Of a DNA stretch of 64,000 nucleotides, positions 9,501 through 16,613 are shown piece by piece (within the stretch, counting starts at the first letter, position 1; each line of letters begins with the position of its first letter). The translations under genes were made by a program, and so were the position numbers. The notes below the pieces were generated by a model. That model worked only from the letters and a program-made list of their open reading frames with translations. It was not told the DNA's origin and searched no databases. Source of the stretch: Sphingomonas hankookensis (GTDB lineage: Bacteria; Pseudomonadota; Alphaproteobacteria; Sphingomonadales; Sphingomonadaceae); contig NZ_LQQO01000001.1 in assembly GCF_001619955.1 (NCBI RefSeq), positions 62,001 through 126,000 on the forward strand, given 5' to 3'.

Positions 9501-9787
9501 ACCGCGCGGCAGCCGCCCGCGAGGGCGCGCTGGCAAGGCTGCGGCCGGTCGCGATGACGGCGCTCGTCGCCTCGCTCGGCTTCGTGCCGATGGCGCTCGG
9601 GCACGGGGCCGGTGCCGAGGTGCAGAAGCCGCTGGCGACGGTGGTCATCGGCGGACTGATCTCGGCCACGCTGCTGACGCTGTTCGTCCTGCCGACGCTC
9701 TACGCCCGCTTCGGCCAGCGGCGGATCGAGGCGAGCGCGACGGACGCAACCACCGACATCGAAGGAGTGCAGACGCATGGCGCATGA
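6557..9787 (+). CDS. czcA: CzcA-type heavy-metal RND efflux pump
   Basis: A 1076-residue inner-membrane proton antiporter of the HME-RND family, normal length. It shows the first membrane segment, a large periplasmic loop, and in TM4 the proton-relay signature LDFGLIVDGAVIIVEN, with the two Asp and one Glu diagnostic of CzcA-type pumps. A second periplasmic loop and the C-terminal membrane block follow. It exports divalent ions (Zn, Cd, Co or Ni) from periplasm or cytoplasm through CzcC. The metal cannot be fixed from motifs alone. Its last 11 bases overlap the next gene. Confidence 0.95.
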   Translation: MIARIVTFSVELRWFVLLLTAVAAIAGMLALQRLPIDAVPDITNNQVQINVVAPALSPDQVEKQVAFTVETALAGIPGLEYTRSLSRNGFAQITAVFDEGTDIYFARQQVSERLRTAEEDLPEGVNPEMGPIATGLGDIFMWTVEYRELDKVNHKSGEPGLQPDGSYISPEGDHLVSEADKATYLRTVQDWIVAPQLKGTAGLAGIDSLGGYTKEYLVVPDVQRMAAMKITLQDLATALERNNTSAGAGVVNRNGEGLSVRADGRVRTADELARTVIATREGVAIVLSQVAEVRTGQGLRMGSASENGREVVVGTAVMRIGENSRTVSTGVSERLEEIGPSLPVDVVVKPVLNRTDLVNSTISTVARNLAEGALLVIVVLFALLGNFRAALIAAMVIPITMLLTSIGMLQAGVSANLMSLGALDFGLIVDGAVIIVENSLRRLGEAQHGRGDALPLKERLAIVAASAREMIRPSVYGQAIIILVYAPLLTFTGVEGKMFEPMALTVIIALVFAFVLSLTFVPAAIAIWLSKRVEEKEGRIISALRRRYEPGLDTALRRPNATLGIALGALALSAVAFTTLGQEFLPQLDEGNVLVQAIRIPGTSVDQSQAMQAQVEKAIAKEPEVQFAFSRTGTSEIASDPMPANITDTFVILKPREQWPDPNLGKAEFVERLERRLSTLPGNNYEITQPIQMRFNELIAGVRGDVAVKVFGDDFAQMNATAEAIAGVLRRTQGATDVRVEQTEGLPMLDIRPNRTAMSRVGVTAGDVQDTVAAAIGGREAGMIFEGDRRFPVVIRLPESARSDLTAIAQVPVPTAEGGFVPLSTVANIEIIDGPNQISRENGKRRVVVQANVRGRDVAGVVADAQAAIGARVKMPPGTYLEWGGQFENLASARDRLMVVVPICFAVIMLLLYGALGSVRDALIVFTGVPLALVGGILALLLRGMPFSISAAVGFIALSGVAVLNGLVMLSAIQDLLARGLDRAAAAREGALARLRPVAMTALVASLGFVPMALGHGAGAEVQKPLATVVIGGLISATLLTLFVLPTLYARFGQRRIEASATDATTDIEGVQTHGA

Positions 9788-10694
9788 TCACGGATCAGGC
9801 GGTCATTCCCACGACCACACCGCGGGCGCGAACGCGAAGATGCTCGGCTGGGCGCTCGCGCTCACGTCCACCTACCTAGTGGCCGAGGTCGTCGGCGGCT
9901 TCGTGTTCAACAGCCTCGCACTGCTGTCGGACGCCGCCCACATGCTCACCGACGTCGCCGCGCTGGTGATCGCGCTGATGGCCATCCGGATCGGGCAGCG
10001 CCCGCCGGACGACCGCCGCACCTTCGGCTACCGGCGCTTCGAGATCCTGGCCGCCGCGTTCAACGCGATCCTGCTGTTCGGCATCGCGATCTACGTCTTC
10101 GTCGAGGCAATCCAGCGGTTCACCGATCCCGAGCCGGTGCAATCTTGGGGCATGCTGATCGTCGCGGCGATCGGCCTCGTCGTGAACCTGGTCTCGATGC
10201 GCCTGCTCACCGCGGGCAAGGAAGGCAGCTTCAACGTCAAGGGCGCCTATCTCGAGGTGTGGGCGGACATGATCGGGTCGGTCAGCGTCATCATCGGCGC
10301 GCTCGCCATCAAGTTCACCGGCTGGACCTGGATCGACCCGATCGTCGCCGTGGCGATCGGCCTGTGGGTGCTGCCACGGACCTGGGTCCTGCTGCGCGAC
10401 ACGACGAACGTCCTGCTCGAGGGCGTGCCTTCGGGCCTGCGGCTGGTCGAGGTGCGGGCGGCGGTCTCTGCCGTCCCCGGCGTCGCCGGCCTCCACGACC
10501 TCCACGTCTGGTCGATGTCGAACGACGACGTCAGCTGCACCATGCATGTCACCTTGGCGCCGGGCGCCGATGCCGACACCGTCCGCAAGGCCGTCACCGA
10601 GCTGATCGACGAGCGGTTCGGCATCGAGCACGCGACGATCCAGACCGAGGGACCGGGCGAGGCGTGCGAGGAGAGCGAGCATCTCCACGACTGA
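9777..10694 (+). CDS. czcD: CzcD-type cation diffusion facilitator
   Basis: 305 residues: a short His-rich N-terminus (HDHGSGGHSHDHT), six membrane segments with the CDF motifs SDAAHMLTD in TM2 and WADMIGS in TM5, and a C-terminal cytoplasmic domain with a conserved LHDLHVWSM stretch. This is the usual CzcD architecture for Zn/Cd/Co export into the periplasm, where CzcCBA can take over. The start lies inside the end of czcA, so expression is coupled to the pump. Confidence 0.92.
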   Translation: MAHDHGSGGHSHDHTAGANAKMLGWALALTSTYLVAEVVGGFVFNSLALLSDAAHMLTDVAALVIALMAIRIGQRPPDDRRTFGYRRFEILAAAFNAILLFGIAIYVFVEAIQRFTDPEPVQSWGMLIVAAIGLVVNLVSMRLLTAGKEGSFNVKGAYLEVWADMIGSVSVIIGALAIKFTGWTWIDPIVAVAIGLWVLPRTWVLLRDTTNVLLEGVPSGLRLVEVRAAVSAVPGVAGLHDLHVWSMSNDDVSCTMHVTLAPGADADTVRKAVTELIDERFGIEHATIQTEGPGEACEESEHLHD

Positions 10695-10911
10695 TGACGA
10701 GAAGCCGCCGGCGGCGCGGCGGGCGCCGCGCCGATGGACGGACGAGGACGACGCCGAACTCCGCGTCCGACTCGAGGCGCGCCAGCAGACGGCGCAGATC
10801 GCCCGGGAGATGGGAAGGACGATCGACGGGCTTCGTGGCCGGGCGCAGGTGCTGGGACTGACCCTCACGCCGTCGCAGCGGCCGTGGCGGTCGTTTCCGC
10901 GGCGCGGGTGA
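10681..10911 (+). CDS. Small SANT/Myb-like helix-turn-helix protein, no standard start codon
   Basis: An open frame of about 75 codons directly behind czcD encodes RRWTDEDDAELRVRLEARQQ followed by a helix-turn-helix ending in GRTIDGLRGRAQVLGL. This W-T-x-E-D ... GR ... RA-x-x-LGL pattern is that of small bacterial SANT/Myb-like DNA-binding proteins. No ATG, GTG or TTG exists between the last in-frame stop (10603-10605) and the domain. An ATC at 10681 sits a proper distance after AGGAG, so a rare start, a frameshift from czcD, or a decayed gene are all possible. The domain is clear; expression is not. Confidence 0.5.
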   Translation: MSTTDDEKPPAARRAPRRWTDEDDAELRVRLEARQQTAQIAREMGRTIDGLRGRAQVLGLTLTPSQRPWRSFPRRG

Positions 10912-11304
10912 TCAGGGCTCGAAGGCGGTGATGATGGGGCAGGCCCCTGCCGACCCGCTGCCACACGCGTCGGCCAGCCGAACGAGCGCCGACCGCGCGT
11001 CCTGCAGCTCTGCGATCCTCGCATCCAGCGCCGCCACGCGCGACCTCGCCAGCTCGCGCGCCCGCACGCGGTCATCGACGGCGTCCAGCTCGAGCAGTTC
11101 GCCGATCTCGTCCAGCGTGAACCCAGCACCCTGCGCCGACCGGATGAAGCGCAGACGACGGACGTCGGGCTCGCCGTAGCTGCGGAACCCGCTGCCGCCC
11201 GGCCGCTTGGGTTCGCTGAGCAAACCCCGGCGCTGATAGTAACGCACCGTCTCGACGCCCACCCCGCCAGCCTCCGCCAATCGTGCGATCGTCATCCTCG
11301 ACAT
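10912..11304 (-). CDS. MerR-family regulator of the glutaredoxin-MauE gene
   Basis: 130 residues with a MerR DNA-binding start (MTIARLAEAGGVGVETVRYYQ) and a C-terminal ACGSGSAGACPI segment with two Cys resembling the MerR/ZntR metal loop. The first of the three Cys used by mercury-type MerR is absent from the dimer helix, so the ligand set differs from classical Hg sensors. It is divergent from the glutaredoxin-MauE gene, with a perfect 19-bp-spaced promoter between them. Inducer unknown; mercury, another soft metal or a thiol stress are candidates. Confidence 0.85.
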   Translation of the reverse strand: MSRMTIARLAEAGGVGVETVRYYQRRGLLSEPKRPGGSGFRSYGEPDVRRLRFIRSAQGAGFTLDEIGELLELDAVDDRVRARELARSRVAALDARIAELQDARSALVRLADACGSGSAGACPIITAFEP

Positions 11305-11310
11305 GGGCTA

Positions 11311-11341
11311 TTGACTCCGGACCATACTACGGACCCTATAT
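11311..11341 (+). promoter_or_regulatory. MerR-type promoter of the glutaredoxin-MauE gene
   Basis: TTGACT (11311-11316) and CTATAT (11336-11341) are 19 bp apart. The spacer contains CCGGACC and ACGGACC around a short centre, close to the ACTCCG...CGGA half-sites of mercury-type operators. The ATG at 11340 overlaps the -10 element and so cannot be the start, which supports the downstream GTG at 11379. Confidence 0.8.
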
Positions 11342-11378
11342 GGGCCGGGTGCAGTTGAACAGCAAACCGGAGCGCCCC

Positions 11379-12128
11379 GTGTCCCAACGTCCCACCGCCG
11401 TCCTTCACCGCATGGTGATGCCGACCCATACCTGCCCCTATGGCCTCAAGGCCCTGGACCTGCTTCGGCGCAGGGGCTTCGAGGTCGAGGACCATCATCT
11501 CACGACGCGCGCCGAGACGGACGCGTTCAAGGATAAGCACGGCGTGAAGACGACGCCGCAGGTGTTCATCGATGGTCGGCGCATCGGTGGATACGACGAC
11601 CTGCGGCGGCACTTCGGCATGCAGGTCGCCGAGCCCGGCGCCACCAGCTACCGCCCGGTGATCGCGCTCTTCGCCATGACCGCGCTGCTCGCGCTGGCGG
11701 CAAGCCATGCGGCGTTCGGATCCCCGTTCACGCTCCACGCGCTGCAGTGGTTCGGCGGGTTCAGCATGGCCGTCCTGGCGCTGCTCAAGCTGCAGGACGT
11801 CGAGAAGTTCTCGACCATGTTCCTCAACTATGACCTGCTCGCCAAGCGCTGGGTCCGCTACGGCTACGTCTACCCCTTCGCCGAGGGCTTGGCCGGCGTC
11901 CTCATGGTGGCCGGCGCGCTGAACTGGCTCTCCATCCCGATCGCGCTGTTCATCGGCACGGTCGGCGCCGTCTCGGTCTTCAAGGCGGTCTACATCGACA
12001 AACGCGAGCTCAAGTGCGCGTGCGTCGGCGGCAGCTCGAACGTGCCGCTCGGCTTCGTCAGCCTGACCGAGAATCTCGGCATGATCGCGATGGCGGTCTG
12101 GATGCTGACCGGCATGGGCGGAATGTGA
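11379..12128 (+). CDS. Glutaredoxin-MauE/DoxX fusion membrane protein
   Basis: 249 residues from the GTG at 11379 (GGAG 6 bp upstream). The first about 85 residues are a glutaredoxin with a monothiol-like HTCPYG site, TTPQVFIDG and GGYDDL. The rest is a four-helix MauE-type membrane module with KCACVGG near the end of the third helix pair, a Cys pair likely to be redox active. MauE relatives move electrons or maintain thiols across the membrane; fusions to glutaredoxin are found beside MerR regulators. Probable role: thiol repair or disulfide chemistry during metal stress. The exact substrate is unknown. Confidence 0.82.
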   Translation: MSQRPTAVLHRMVMPTHTCPYGLKALDLLRRRGFEVEDHHLTTRAETDAFKDKHGVKTTPQVFIDGRRIGGYDDLRRHFGMQVAEPGATSYRPVIALFAMTALLALAASHAAFGSPFTLHALQWFGGFSMAVLALLKLQDVEKFSTMFLNYDLLAKRWVRYGYVYPFAEGLAGVLMVAGALNWLSIPIALFIGTVGAVSVFKAVYIDKRELKCACVGGSSNVPLGFVSLTENLGMIAMAVWMLTGMGGM

Positions 12129-12132
12129 GGCC

Positions 12133-12163
12133 GTGCGGGCAGCCGTCGCGCAGCTGCCCGCAC
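12133..12163. terminator. Hairpin between convergent genes
   Basis: A perfect 11-bp stem (GTGCGGGCAGC with GCTGCCCGCAC) with a 9-nt loop lies between the ends of the glutaredoxin-MauE gene and copD. It has no T-run but is well placed to act as a two-way terminator. Confidence 0.6.
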
Positions 12164-12165
12164 CG

Positions 12166-13092
12166 TCATCCGGCCGCCGAGACCGGCTCCAGCGTGCCCA
12201 GCCACGCGACGAGCGCCAGCACCGCGATACCCAGCGCGGCCTCGAACGCCAGGCTCAGCCGCAACGCGCCGATCTCACGTCGCGCCGCCCCCGATGACGC
12301 GACGGATCCAAGGGCCGGGGTCAGCCGAAACCTGTTCAAGGATGCCAGCCCCACCATCGCGGCGAACGCGCCCAGCTTGGCAAGCAGCAGCTGGCCGTAA
12401 AGCGTGAAGGGCAGGCTGGGCATACCGTCGGGCCCTATGATCAGCCAGCCGTTCACGACCCCCGTGACGACGATGATCGCCACCGCCGCCGTGCCCGCGC
12501 GCGAGAAGCCGTGAAGCGCGCGCCAGGACAGATCGAGATGCCCGGCGTCGATCCTTGCCGCCGGTCTGGCGACGAGCAGGACGAGGCCGAGAAGGGATCC
12601 CATCCAGATGGCCGCCCCGAGCAGGTGGAGTATGTCCGCGCCCAGGTGAAGAAGGCCGAGCGCGCCCTCGCTCATCGCGCCGTGTCCGCCCCAGGCAAGC
12701 GTGGCGACCGCCAGCCCGAAGGCGATCGCCGACGCCGCGATGCGCGTCGGTGGGGGCTCCGCGCCGCGGATGGTCGATGCCGATCCGACCGCCAGGACGA
12801 GCGCGACCATCCGAATCGTCCAGGCGGCGCCATAGGGCGTCTCGTCGACGATCATCGTCAGAGTCTCGCGGTCGACCTGCGCCAGGGTCGTGCCCGCCAT
12901 CGCCGCCGTCATGACGAGCAGGCCGCCTGCGGAAAGCACGAGACCAAGGCACCCGCACGCGACAAGCACCGCGCGCAGCGGCATGACCCTGGCGGTGCCA
13001 GCCGGCGCGGTCAGCGCGAAAGCTGCCAGGCCGCAGGCTAGCATCAGGTCGAGGTAGAGCGCGAACCGGATGGCGATTCCCGCCCAGTCCAT
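12166..13092 (-). CDS. copD: CopD-family copper resistance membrane protein
   Basis: 308 residues with eight predicted membrane helices and the CopD features: a His in LHLGADILHLLGAAIWMGSL, a Trp/Gly motif in NGWLIIGP, and a C-terminal block with LLAKLGAFAAMVGLASLNRFR. CopD is thought to act with periplasmic CopC in copper handling or uptake across the inner membrane. The gene follows copC on the same strand with a 2-bp gap. Length is typical for CopD. Confidence 0.88.
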   Translation of the reverse strand: MDWAGIAIRFALYLDLMLACGLAAFALTAPAGTARVMPLRAVLVACGCLGLVLSAGGLLVMTAAMAGTTLAQVDRETLTMIVDETPYGAAWTIRMVALVLAVGSASTIRGAEPPPTRIAASAIAFGLAVATLAWGGHGAMSEGALGLLHLGADILHLLGAAIWMGSLLGLVLLVARPAARIDAGHLDLSWRALHGFSRAGTAAVAIIVVTGVVNGWLIIGPDGMPSLPFTLYGQLLLAKLGAFAAMVGLASLNRFRLTPALGSVASSGAARREIGALRLSLAFEAALGIAVLALVAWLGTLEPVSAAG

Positions 13093-13094
13093 CG

Positions 13095-13469
13095 TCAGGC
13101 GACCTTGAAGGCGTAGCTGCCCTTCACCCGGTGGGTATCGGCCGATACGCCGTGCCAGTCGAGGCGGTAGGTGCCCTTGGGCAGCGGCTTCGCCAGCGTG
13201 AGGATCATCGTCTTGCGATCAGGGCTGACGGCCATCTTGGCAGGCATCTTCATCGGCGGGTGCGAGTCCATCCCGGGCATGCCCGTCATCACGATGTCCG
13301 CGCCCGAGAGCTTGGGCAGCAGCGCCTCGGTGAAGGTCACCTGGACCCGCGCCGTCGGTGCGACCGTGGCGTTCGGCGCCGGATTGGCCGAGACCAGCTT
13401 GGGGTGGGCCATGGCAGGTGCCGCGATCACCGCGAGGGCGGCAGCGGCGACGACAGCTTGGAAACGCAT
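13095..13469 (-). CDS. copC: CopC periplasmic copper-binding protein
   Basis: 124 residues: signal peptide (MRFQAVVAAAALAVIAAPAMA) and then the CopC domain beginning HPKLVSANPAPNA, where the N-terminal His is a Cu(II) ligand. A Met-rich loop (VMTGMPGMDSHPPMKMPAKM) supplies the Cu(I) site, and a C-terminal DWHGVSADTHRVKG carries the other His ligands. Start ATG 13469 has GGAG 6 bp upstream; an ATG at 13481 lacks this. It precedes copD and probably passes copper to it. Confidence 0.9.
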   Translation of the reverse strand: MRFQAVVAAAALAVIAAPAMAHPKLVSANPAPNATVAPTARVQVTFTEALLPKLSGADIVMTGMPGMDSHPPMKMPAKMAVSPDRKTMILTLAKPLPKGTYRLDWHGVSADTHRVKGSYAFKVA

Positions 13470-13602
13470 CTTCGACTCCATCGTGAGATCAGGGATCATC
13501 GAGGAATACGCGCCGCGCCGCTCGGACCCTCGCGGACGTCGGTGCACTTCTCGACTGCGCGCACCGGCGAGGGCTGCTAGCAACTAACCCGTATTAGGGG
13601 GA

Positions 13603-13890
13603 ATGGAGAACCACATGGACTTCGATCTCGATGCCGCACTCCGTCGGGTCGCCGACGACGAGCATCCCGGGCTGAGCACGATCGACGCGGCCGTGTTCAA
13701 TCGCGTGCGGGCCAACCGGACGAGCGCGCGGACCGGCATCGGCGCCGTCGCCTTCGCCGCCGTCGGTGCGATCGTGCTGGGCACGATGACTGCCGGCCCC
13801 GCGGCTTCGCCCGCGAGCGCCGCCCCCATCGATCCCTTCGGCGTGGCGGGTCCACTCGCACCGTCGACGCTGCTGCTCACCGAGCGATGA
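13603..13890 (+). CDS. CnrY-like anti-sigma factor candidate
   Basis: A 95-residue protein with a charged N-terminal part of about 45 residues, one membrane helix (TGIGAVAFAAVGAIVLG) and a short Pro/Ala-rich outer tail. Size, topology and position before a periplasmic metal sensor and an ECF sigma gene match CnrY of the Cupriavidus CnrYXH system, which holds the sigma factor at the membrane. Sequence similarity is weak, so the call rests on gene order. It overlaps the next gene by ATGA. Confidence 0.6.
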   Translation: MENHMDFDLDAALRRVADDEHPGLSTIDAAVFNRVRANRTSARTGIGAVAFAAVGAIVLGTMTAGPAASPASAAPIDPFGVAGPLAPSTLLLTER

Positions 13891-14327
13891 CGCGCGGACG
13901 CTGGACCGCGCTGGTCGCGGTCGTCGCCTTCCTCGCCGCGATCGGCGGCGTGTTCGTCGGCCGCGTGCTCATCCCGGCGCGGCATGCGCAGACGTCGGAA
14001 CTGCACGCCCTGCTGCACCATGACCTCAAGCTCGATGCCAGTCAGGAAGCCAGCATCGAGCAGCTCGAGCGCGAGTTCGCGGGCAAGCGCAAGTCGCTGG
14101 AGGCGGAGCTGCGCGCCGACAACGCGCGGCTCGCCGCCGCCATCGAGGCCGAGCACGGGAATGGCCCCAAGGTAGCCGCGGCCGTGGACGCGTCGCACCG
14201 CGCCATGGGCGAGCTGCAGAAGGCGACGCTCACGCACGTGTTCGCCATGCGCGAAGTGCTGCGCCCCGAGCAGAGGGCGGCATTCGACCGCGCGGTCACC
14301 AAGTCGCTGACCACCGGCGACCGGTGA
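13887..14327 (+). CDS. CnrX-like periplasmic heavy-metal sensor
   Basis: 146 residues with an N-terminal membrane anchor (LVAVVAFLAAIGGVFVG) and a helical periplasmic domain. The domain has the SELHALLHHDLKLDASQEASI start, typical of metal-resistance sensors with His ligands near LHALLHHDL, and a Met-containing end (HVFAMREVLRPEQ). In CnrX such a four-helix hook binds Ni/Co through His and Met and releases the anti-sigma factor. Overlaps on both sides (4 bp) show co-translation with the CnrY-like protein and the sigma factor. Confidence 0.75.
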   Translation: MTRGRWTALVAVVAFLAAIGGVFVGRVLIPARHAQTSELHALLHHDLKLDASQEASIEQLEREFAGKRKSLEAELRADNARLAAAIEAEHGNGPKVAAAVDASHRAMGELQKATLTHVFAMREVLRPEQRAAFDRAVTKSLTTGDR

Positions 14328-14893
14328 GGGCCGATCTGGCGGCACTCGCCGATGGCGACCTCGCAAGCCGTTCGGCTGCCGGGGACGACGAGGCGTTCGC
14401 CGAGATCATGCGAAGGCACCGCCAGCGGGTCTACCGCCTTATCCTCGCCAACGTCGCCGACGCGGACGAGGCGCTGGACCTCGTGCAGGAGACGTTCGTA
14501 TCGGCCCACGGCGCGCTCCGCCGGTTCGATCCGAACCGGCCCATGTCGGCGTGGCTCGCGCGCATCGCGCTCAACAAGTCGCGCGACTGGGCCCGCCGGC
14601 GCGCGGTCAGGCGTATGCTCGGCCTGGCCACGCCCGTCGAGGAGATCGCCGAGCTGCATGCCGACGACCAGCCCCTGCAGGACGTGCAGGCGTCCGACCG
14701 AGCCGAGCTCAACCGGCTGGCCCGAGCCGTGGCGCAGCTGCCGTCGTCACAGCGAGAGCCGCTCGTGCTCTGCGCGGTCGATGGGCTCAGCCAGGCCGAG
14801 GCGAGCGAGGTGCTCGCGATCAGCGAGAAGGCCGTCGAGACGCGCATCCGGCGGGCCCGGCTGACCCTGGCGCAGCTGCTCGGCCGGAACTGA
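14324..14893 (+). CDS. ECF RNA polymerase sigma factor (CnrH-like)
   Basis: 189 residues from a GTG overlapping the stop of the sensor gene. Region 2 is seen as DDEAFAEIMRRHRQRVYRLI ... DLVQETFVSAH, and region 4 as LPSSQREPLVLCAVDGLSQAEASEVLAISEKAVETRIRRA (split here only for description), which recognises the -35 element. Third in a Y-X-H order, so it is likely freed when the membrane pair senses metal. Targets are not proven; nearby metal genes and its own operon are the natural ones. Confidence 0.87.
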   Translation: MRADLAALADGDLASRSAAGDDEAFAEIMRRHRQRVYRLILANVADADEALDLVQETFVSAHGALRRFDPNRPMSAWLARIALNKSRDWARRRAVRRMLGLATPVEEIAELHADDQPLQDVQASDRAELNRLARAVAQLPSSQREPLVLCAVDGLSQAEASEVLAISEKAVETRIRRARLTLAQLLGRN

Positions 14894-14972
14894 CGCCTGC
14901 ACGTCCACCCGAACCGGATGGTCGCCAATTCCGGCGGCGAGGGCTGACACCGCACGAGCCGTATGCGCTCCC

Positions 14973-16154
14973 ATGGGGGATGCGCAGCGACCGAAAGACG
15001 AAGGACGGGAAGGCCGGCGGGACGGCTGCCTTCACGGTGAAGCCGGTGCCGGTGCCTTCGGTTGGATGGACGCGATGCGATGCGTGCTCGCCACCGCGGT
15101 CGCGTTCGCCCACGCGTGGTATCTGCTCATCGAGGACTATCGGCAGCCCGCGTCCCTGCCTGCGAGGGCCGGGTATTTCCTCGCCGGCTATGCGCACGCA
15201 TGCGTCATCCTCTTCTTCGTCCTGAGCGGCTTCTGGATCACGCGCAGCGTGAGCCGGCGGCTGGATGGCGGCTGGCGCTGGCAACCCTATCTGATCGACC
15301 GCCTCTCGCGCCTCGGCATCGTGCTGGTGCCCGCGCTGGCGCTCGGCGGTATGCTCGACTGGATAGGGCTCGACCTTCTCGGCTCGACCACCCACCGCGG
15401 CCTAACCGACACATACGTCATGCGGCCGGACCTCGCCGACACGCTGAGCTGGCGGACGCTGCTCGGCAACCTCCTCTTCCTGCAGACCATCCTGGTGGCG
15501 CCGTTCGGCAGCAACGGGCCGCTCTGGAGCCTGGCGTTCGAGTTCTGGTTCTACATCTGGTTTCCCGCGCTGGCGGTCAGCCTGCGCTCGCGCCGGCCCT
15601 CGCCACTGCTGATCACCGCCGGCCTGATCGCGTTCAACCCACATCTGGCGATCAGCTTCGGCTGCTGGCTCTGCGGCACGCTGCTCCATTGGGCGAACGG
15701 TGAGCGCGATGCGAAGGCGCCCCCGCCGCGCGGCTGGCTGGTCCTTTCCGCGCTGATGTTCGCCGTGATGCTCGTCGTCGTGCGGCTACGCGGGCTGGAC
15801 GGCCTGGAGCTGCCGCTCGCCGCGGCGTTCGCGGTCCTTCTCCACACGCTGATGCGCGTCGATCCGGCCCTGCCTGCATGGGCCCGGCCGTTGGCGTCCT
15901 ACGGTTCGAAGGCGAGCTTCTCGCTCTACGCGGTCCACTTCCCGCTGCTCGCGCTGATGGCCGGCATCGTCATAAACGAGCAGCGCCTGCCACCAACGAC
16001 CGTCGGTATGGCCATGGTGGCTGCCGCCGTCTCGATCACCGTCGCGTTCTGCTGGGCGTTCGCCTGGTGCACCGAGCGCCACACCGGCCGTCTCCGCGAT
16101 GCGCTGTCGCGCATGCCCCGGCAGCCAGCCCATCCCAGATCCGCTAGCGAATGA
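14973..16154 (+). CDS. Acyltransferase-3 family membrane protein
   Basis: Up to 393 residues with about ten membrane helices and the acyltransferase-3 (OafA/YrhL-like) hallmarks. These are MDAMRCVLATAVAFAHAWYL with the catalytic-type His, FFVLSGFWITRS, RLSRLGIVLVPAL, and GPLWSLAFEFWFYIWFPAL. Such enzymes transfer acetyl or other acyl groups to envelope sugars. The start is uncertain: ATG 14973 or ATG 15066; the domain begins at the latter. Why it sits among metal genes is unclear; surface modification under metal stress is a guess. Confidence 0.8.
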   Translation: MGDAQRPKDEGREGRRDGCLHGEAGAGAFGWMDAMRCVLATAVAFAHAWYLLIEDYRQPASLPARAGYFLAGYAHACVILFFVLSGFWITRSVSRRLDGGWRWQPYLIDRLSRLGIVLVPALALGGMLDWIGLDLLGSTTHRGLTDTYVMRPDLADTLSWRTLLGNLLFLQTILVAPFGSNGPLWSLAFEFWFYIWFPALAVSLRSRRPSPLLITAGLIAFNPHLAISFGCWLCGTLLHWANGERDAKAPPPRGWLVLSALMFAVMLVVVRLRGLDGLELPLAAAFAVLLHTLMRVDPALPAWARPLASYGSKASFSLYAVHFPLLALMAGIVINEQRLPPTTVGMAMVAAAVSITVAFCWAFAWCTERHTGRLRDALSRMPRQPAHPRSASE

Positions 16155-16570
16155 GCAAGCGCCCGCCTTTGCTGGATCGAGTGTTGTGGCTGCCACGCCG
16201 CTGCATTAAAACGGTCGCCATGTCCGGATCACACCCGTTCCGCATGCTTGCCTTGGCGCTCATCGGCGTCATGCTCGTTGTGCGCGCGGGCCCCGCGTGT
16301 GCGGGGATGCTCCAGCCAGTCCCGCTAGTCGCGCAAGCACGCGCCGATGCTAACATGGATTGCCATGGCATGGCTGGGTCCCATGAACGCAGCAAGGACG
16401 GCGATCGCAAGAACGTCCAGGCGACCTGTGGCGCCGCCTGCGTGGCCGTGCCCCCGATGTCACCTTCACCTCAGGCCTCGGCGCCTAAGCCTCCGGCAGC
16501 GTTGGAAACCGGTGGGCTGGTGATGGCCGGCATGAGCCTAGCGCTGATCCCGCCCCCTCCTCGAGCGTGA
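16151..16570 (+). CDS. Exported hypothetical protein with Cys/His/Met
   Basis: 139 residues, start overlapping the acyltransferase stop by ATGA; ATG 16220 would put the start nearer the hydrophobic signal (MLALALIGVMLVVRAGPACAG). The mature part is short and contains NMDCHGMAGSHE and ATCGAACVAV, so it could bind metal. The C-terminus ends in a hydrophobic stretch and PPPP. I do not recognise a family. Probably periplasmic or membrane-anchored, co-expressed with its neighbours. Confidence 0.55.
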   Translation: MSKRPPLLDRVLWLPRRCIKTVAMSGSHPFRMLALALIGVMLVVRAGPACAGMLQPVPLVAQARADANMDCHGMAGSHERSKDGDRKNVQATCGAACVAVPPMSPSPQASAPKPPAALETGGLVMAGMSLALIPPPPRA

Positions 16571-16613
16571 CCCGCCGACTTCGCACACGAACATCGAGTT
16601 TGAGGAATATCAC

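Noticed and set aside
12511..13041. Plus-strand open frame over copD
   Set aside because: Arg/Gln-rich composition typical of antisense high-GC frames; copD motifs are on the other strand.
13560..13603. ECF sigma promoter before the CnrY-like gene
   Set aside because: GCAAC and CGTATTA occur but are too close together to be a -35/-10 pair.
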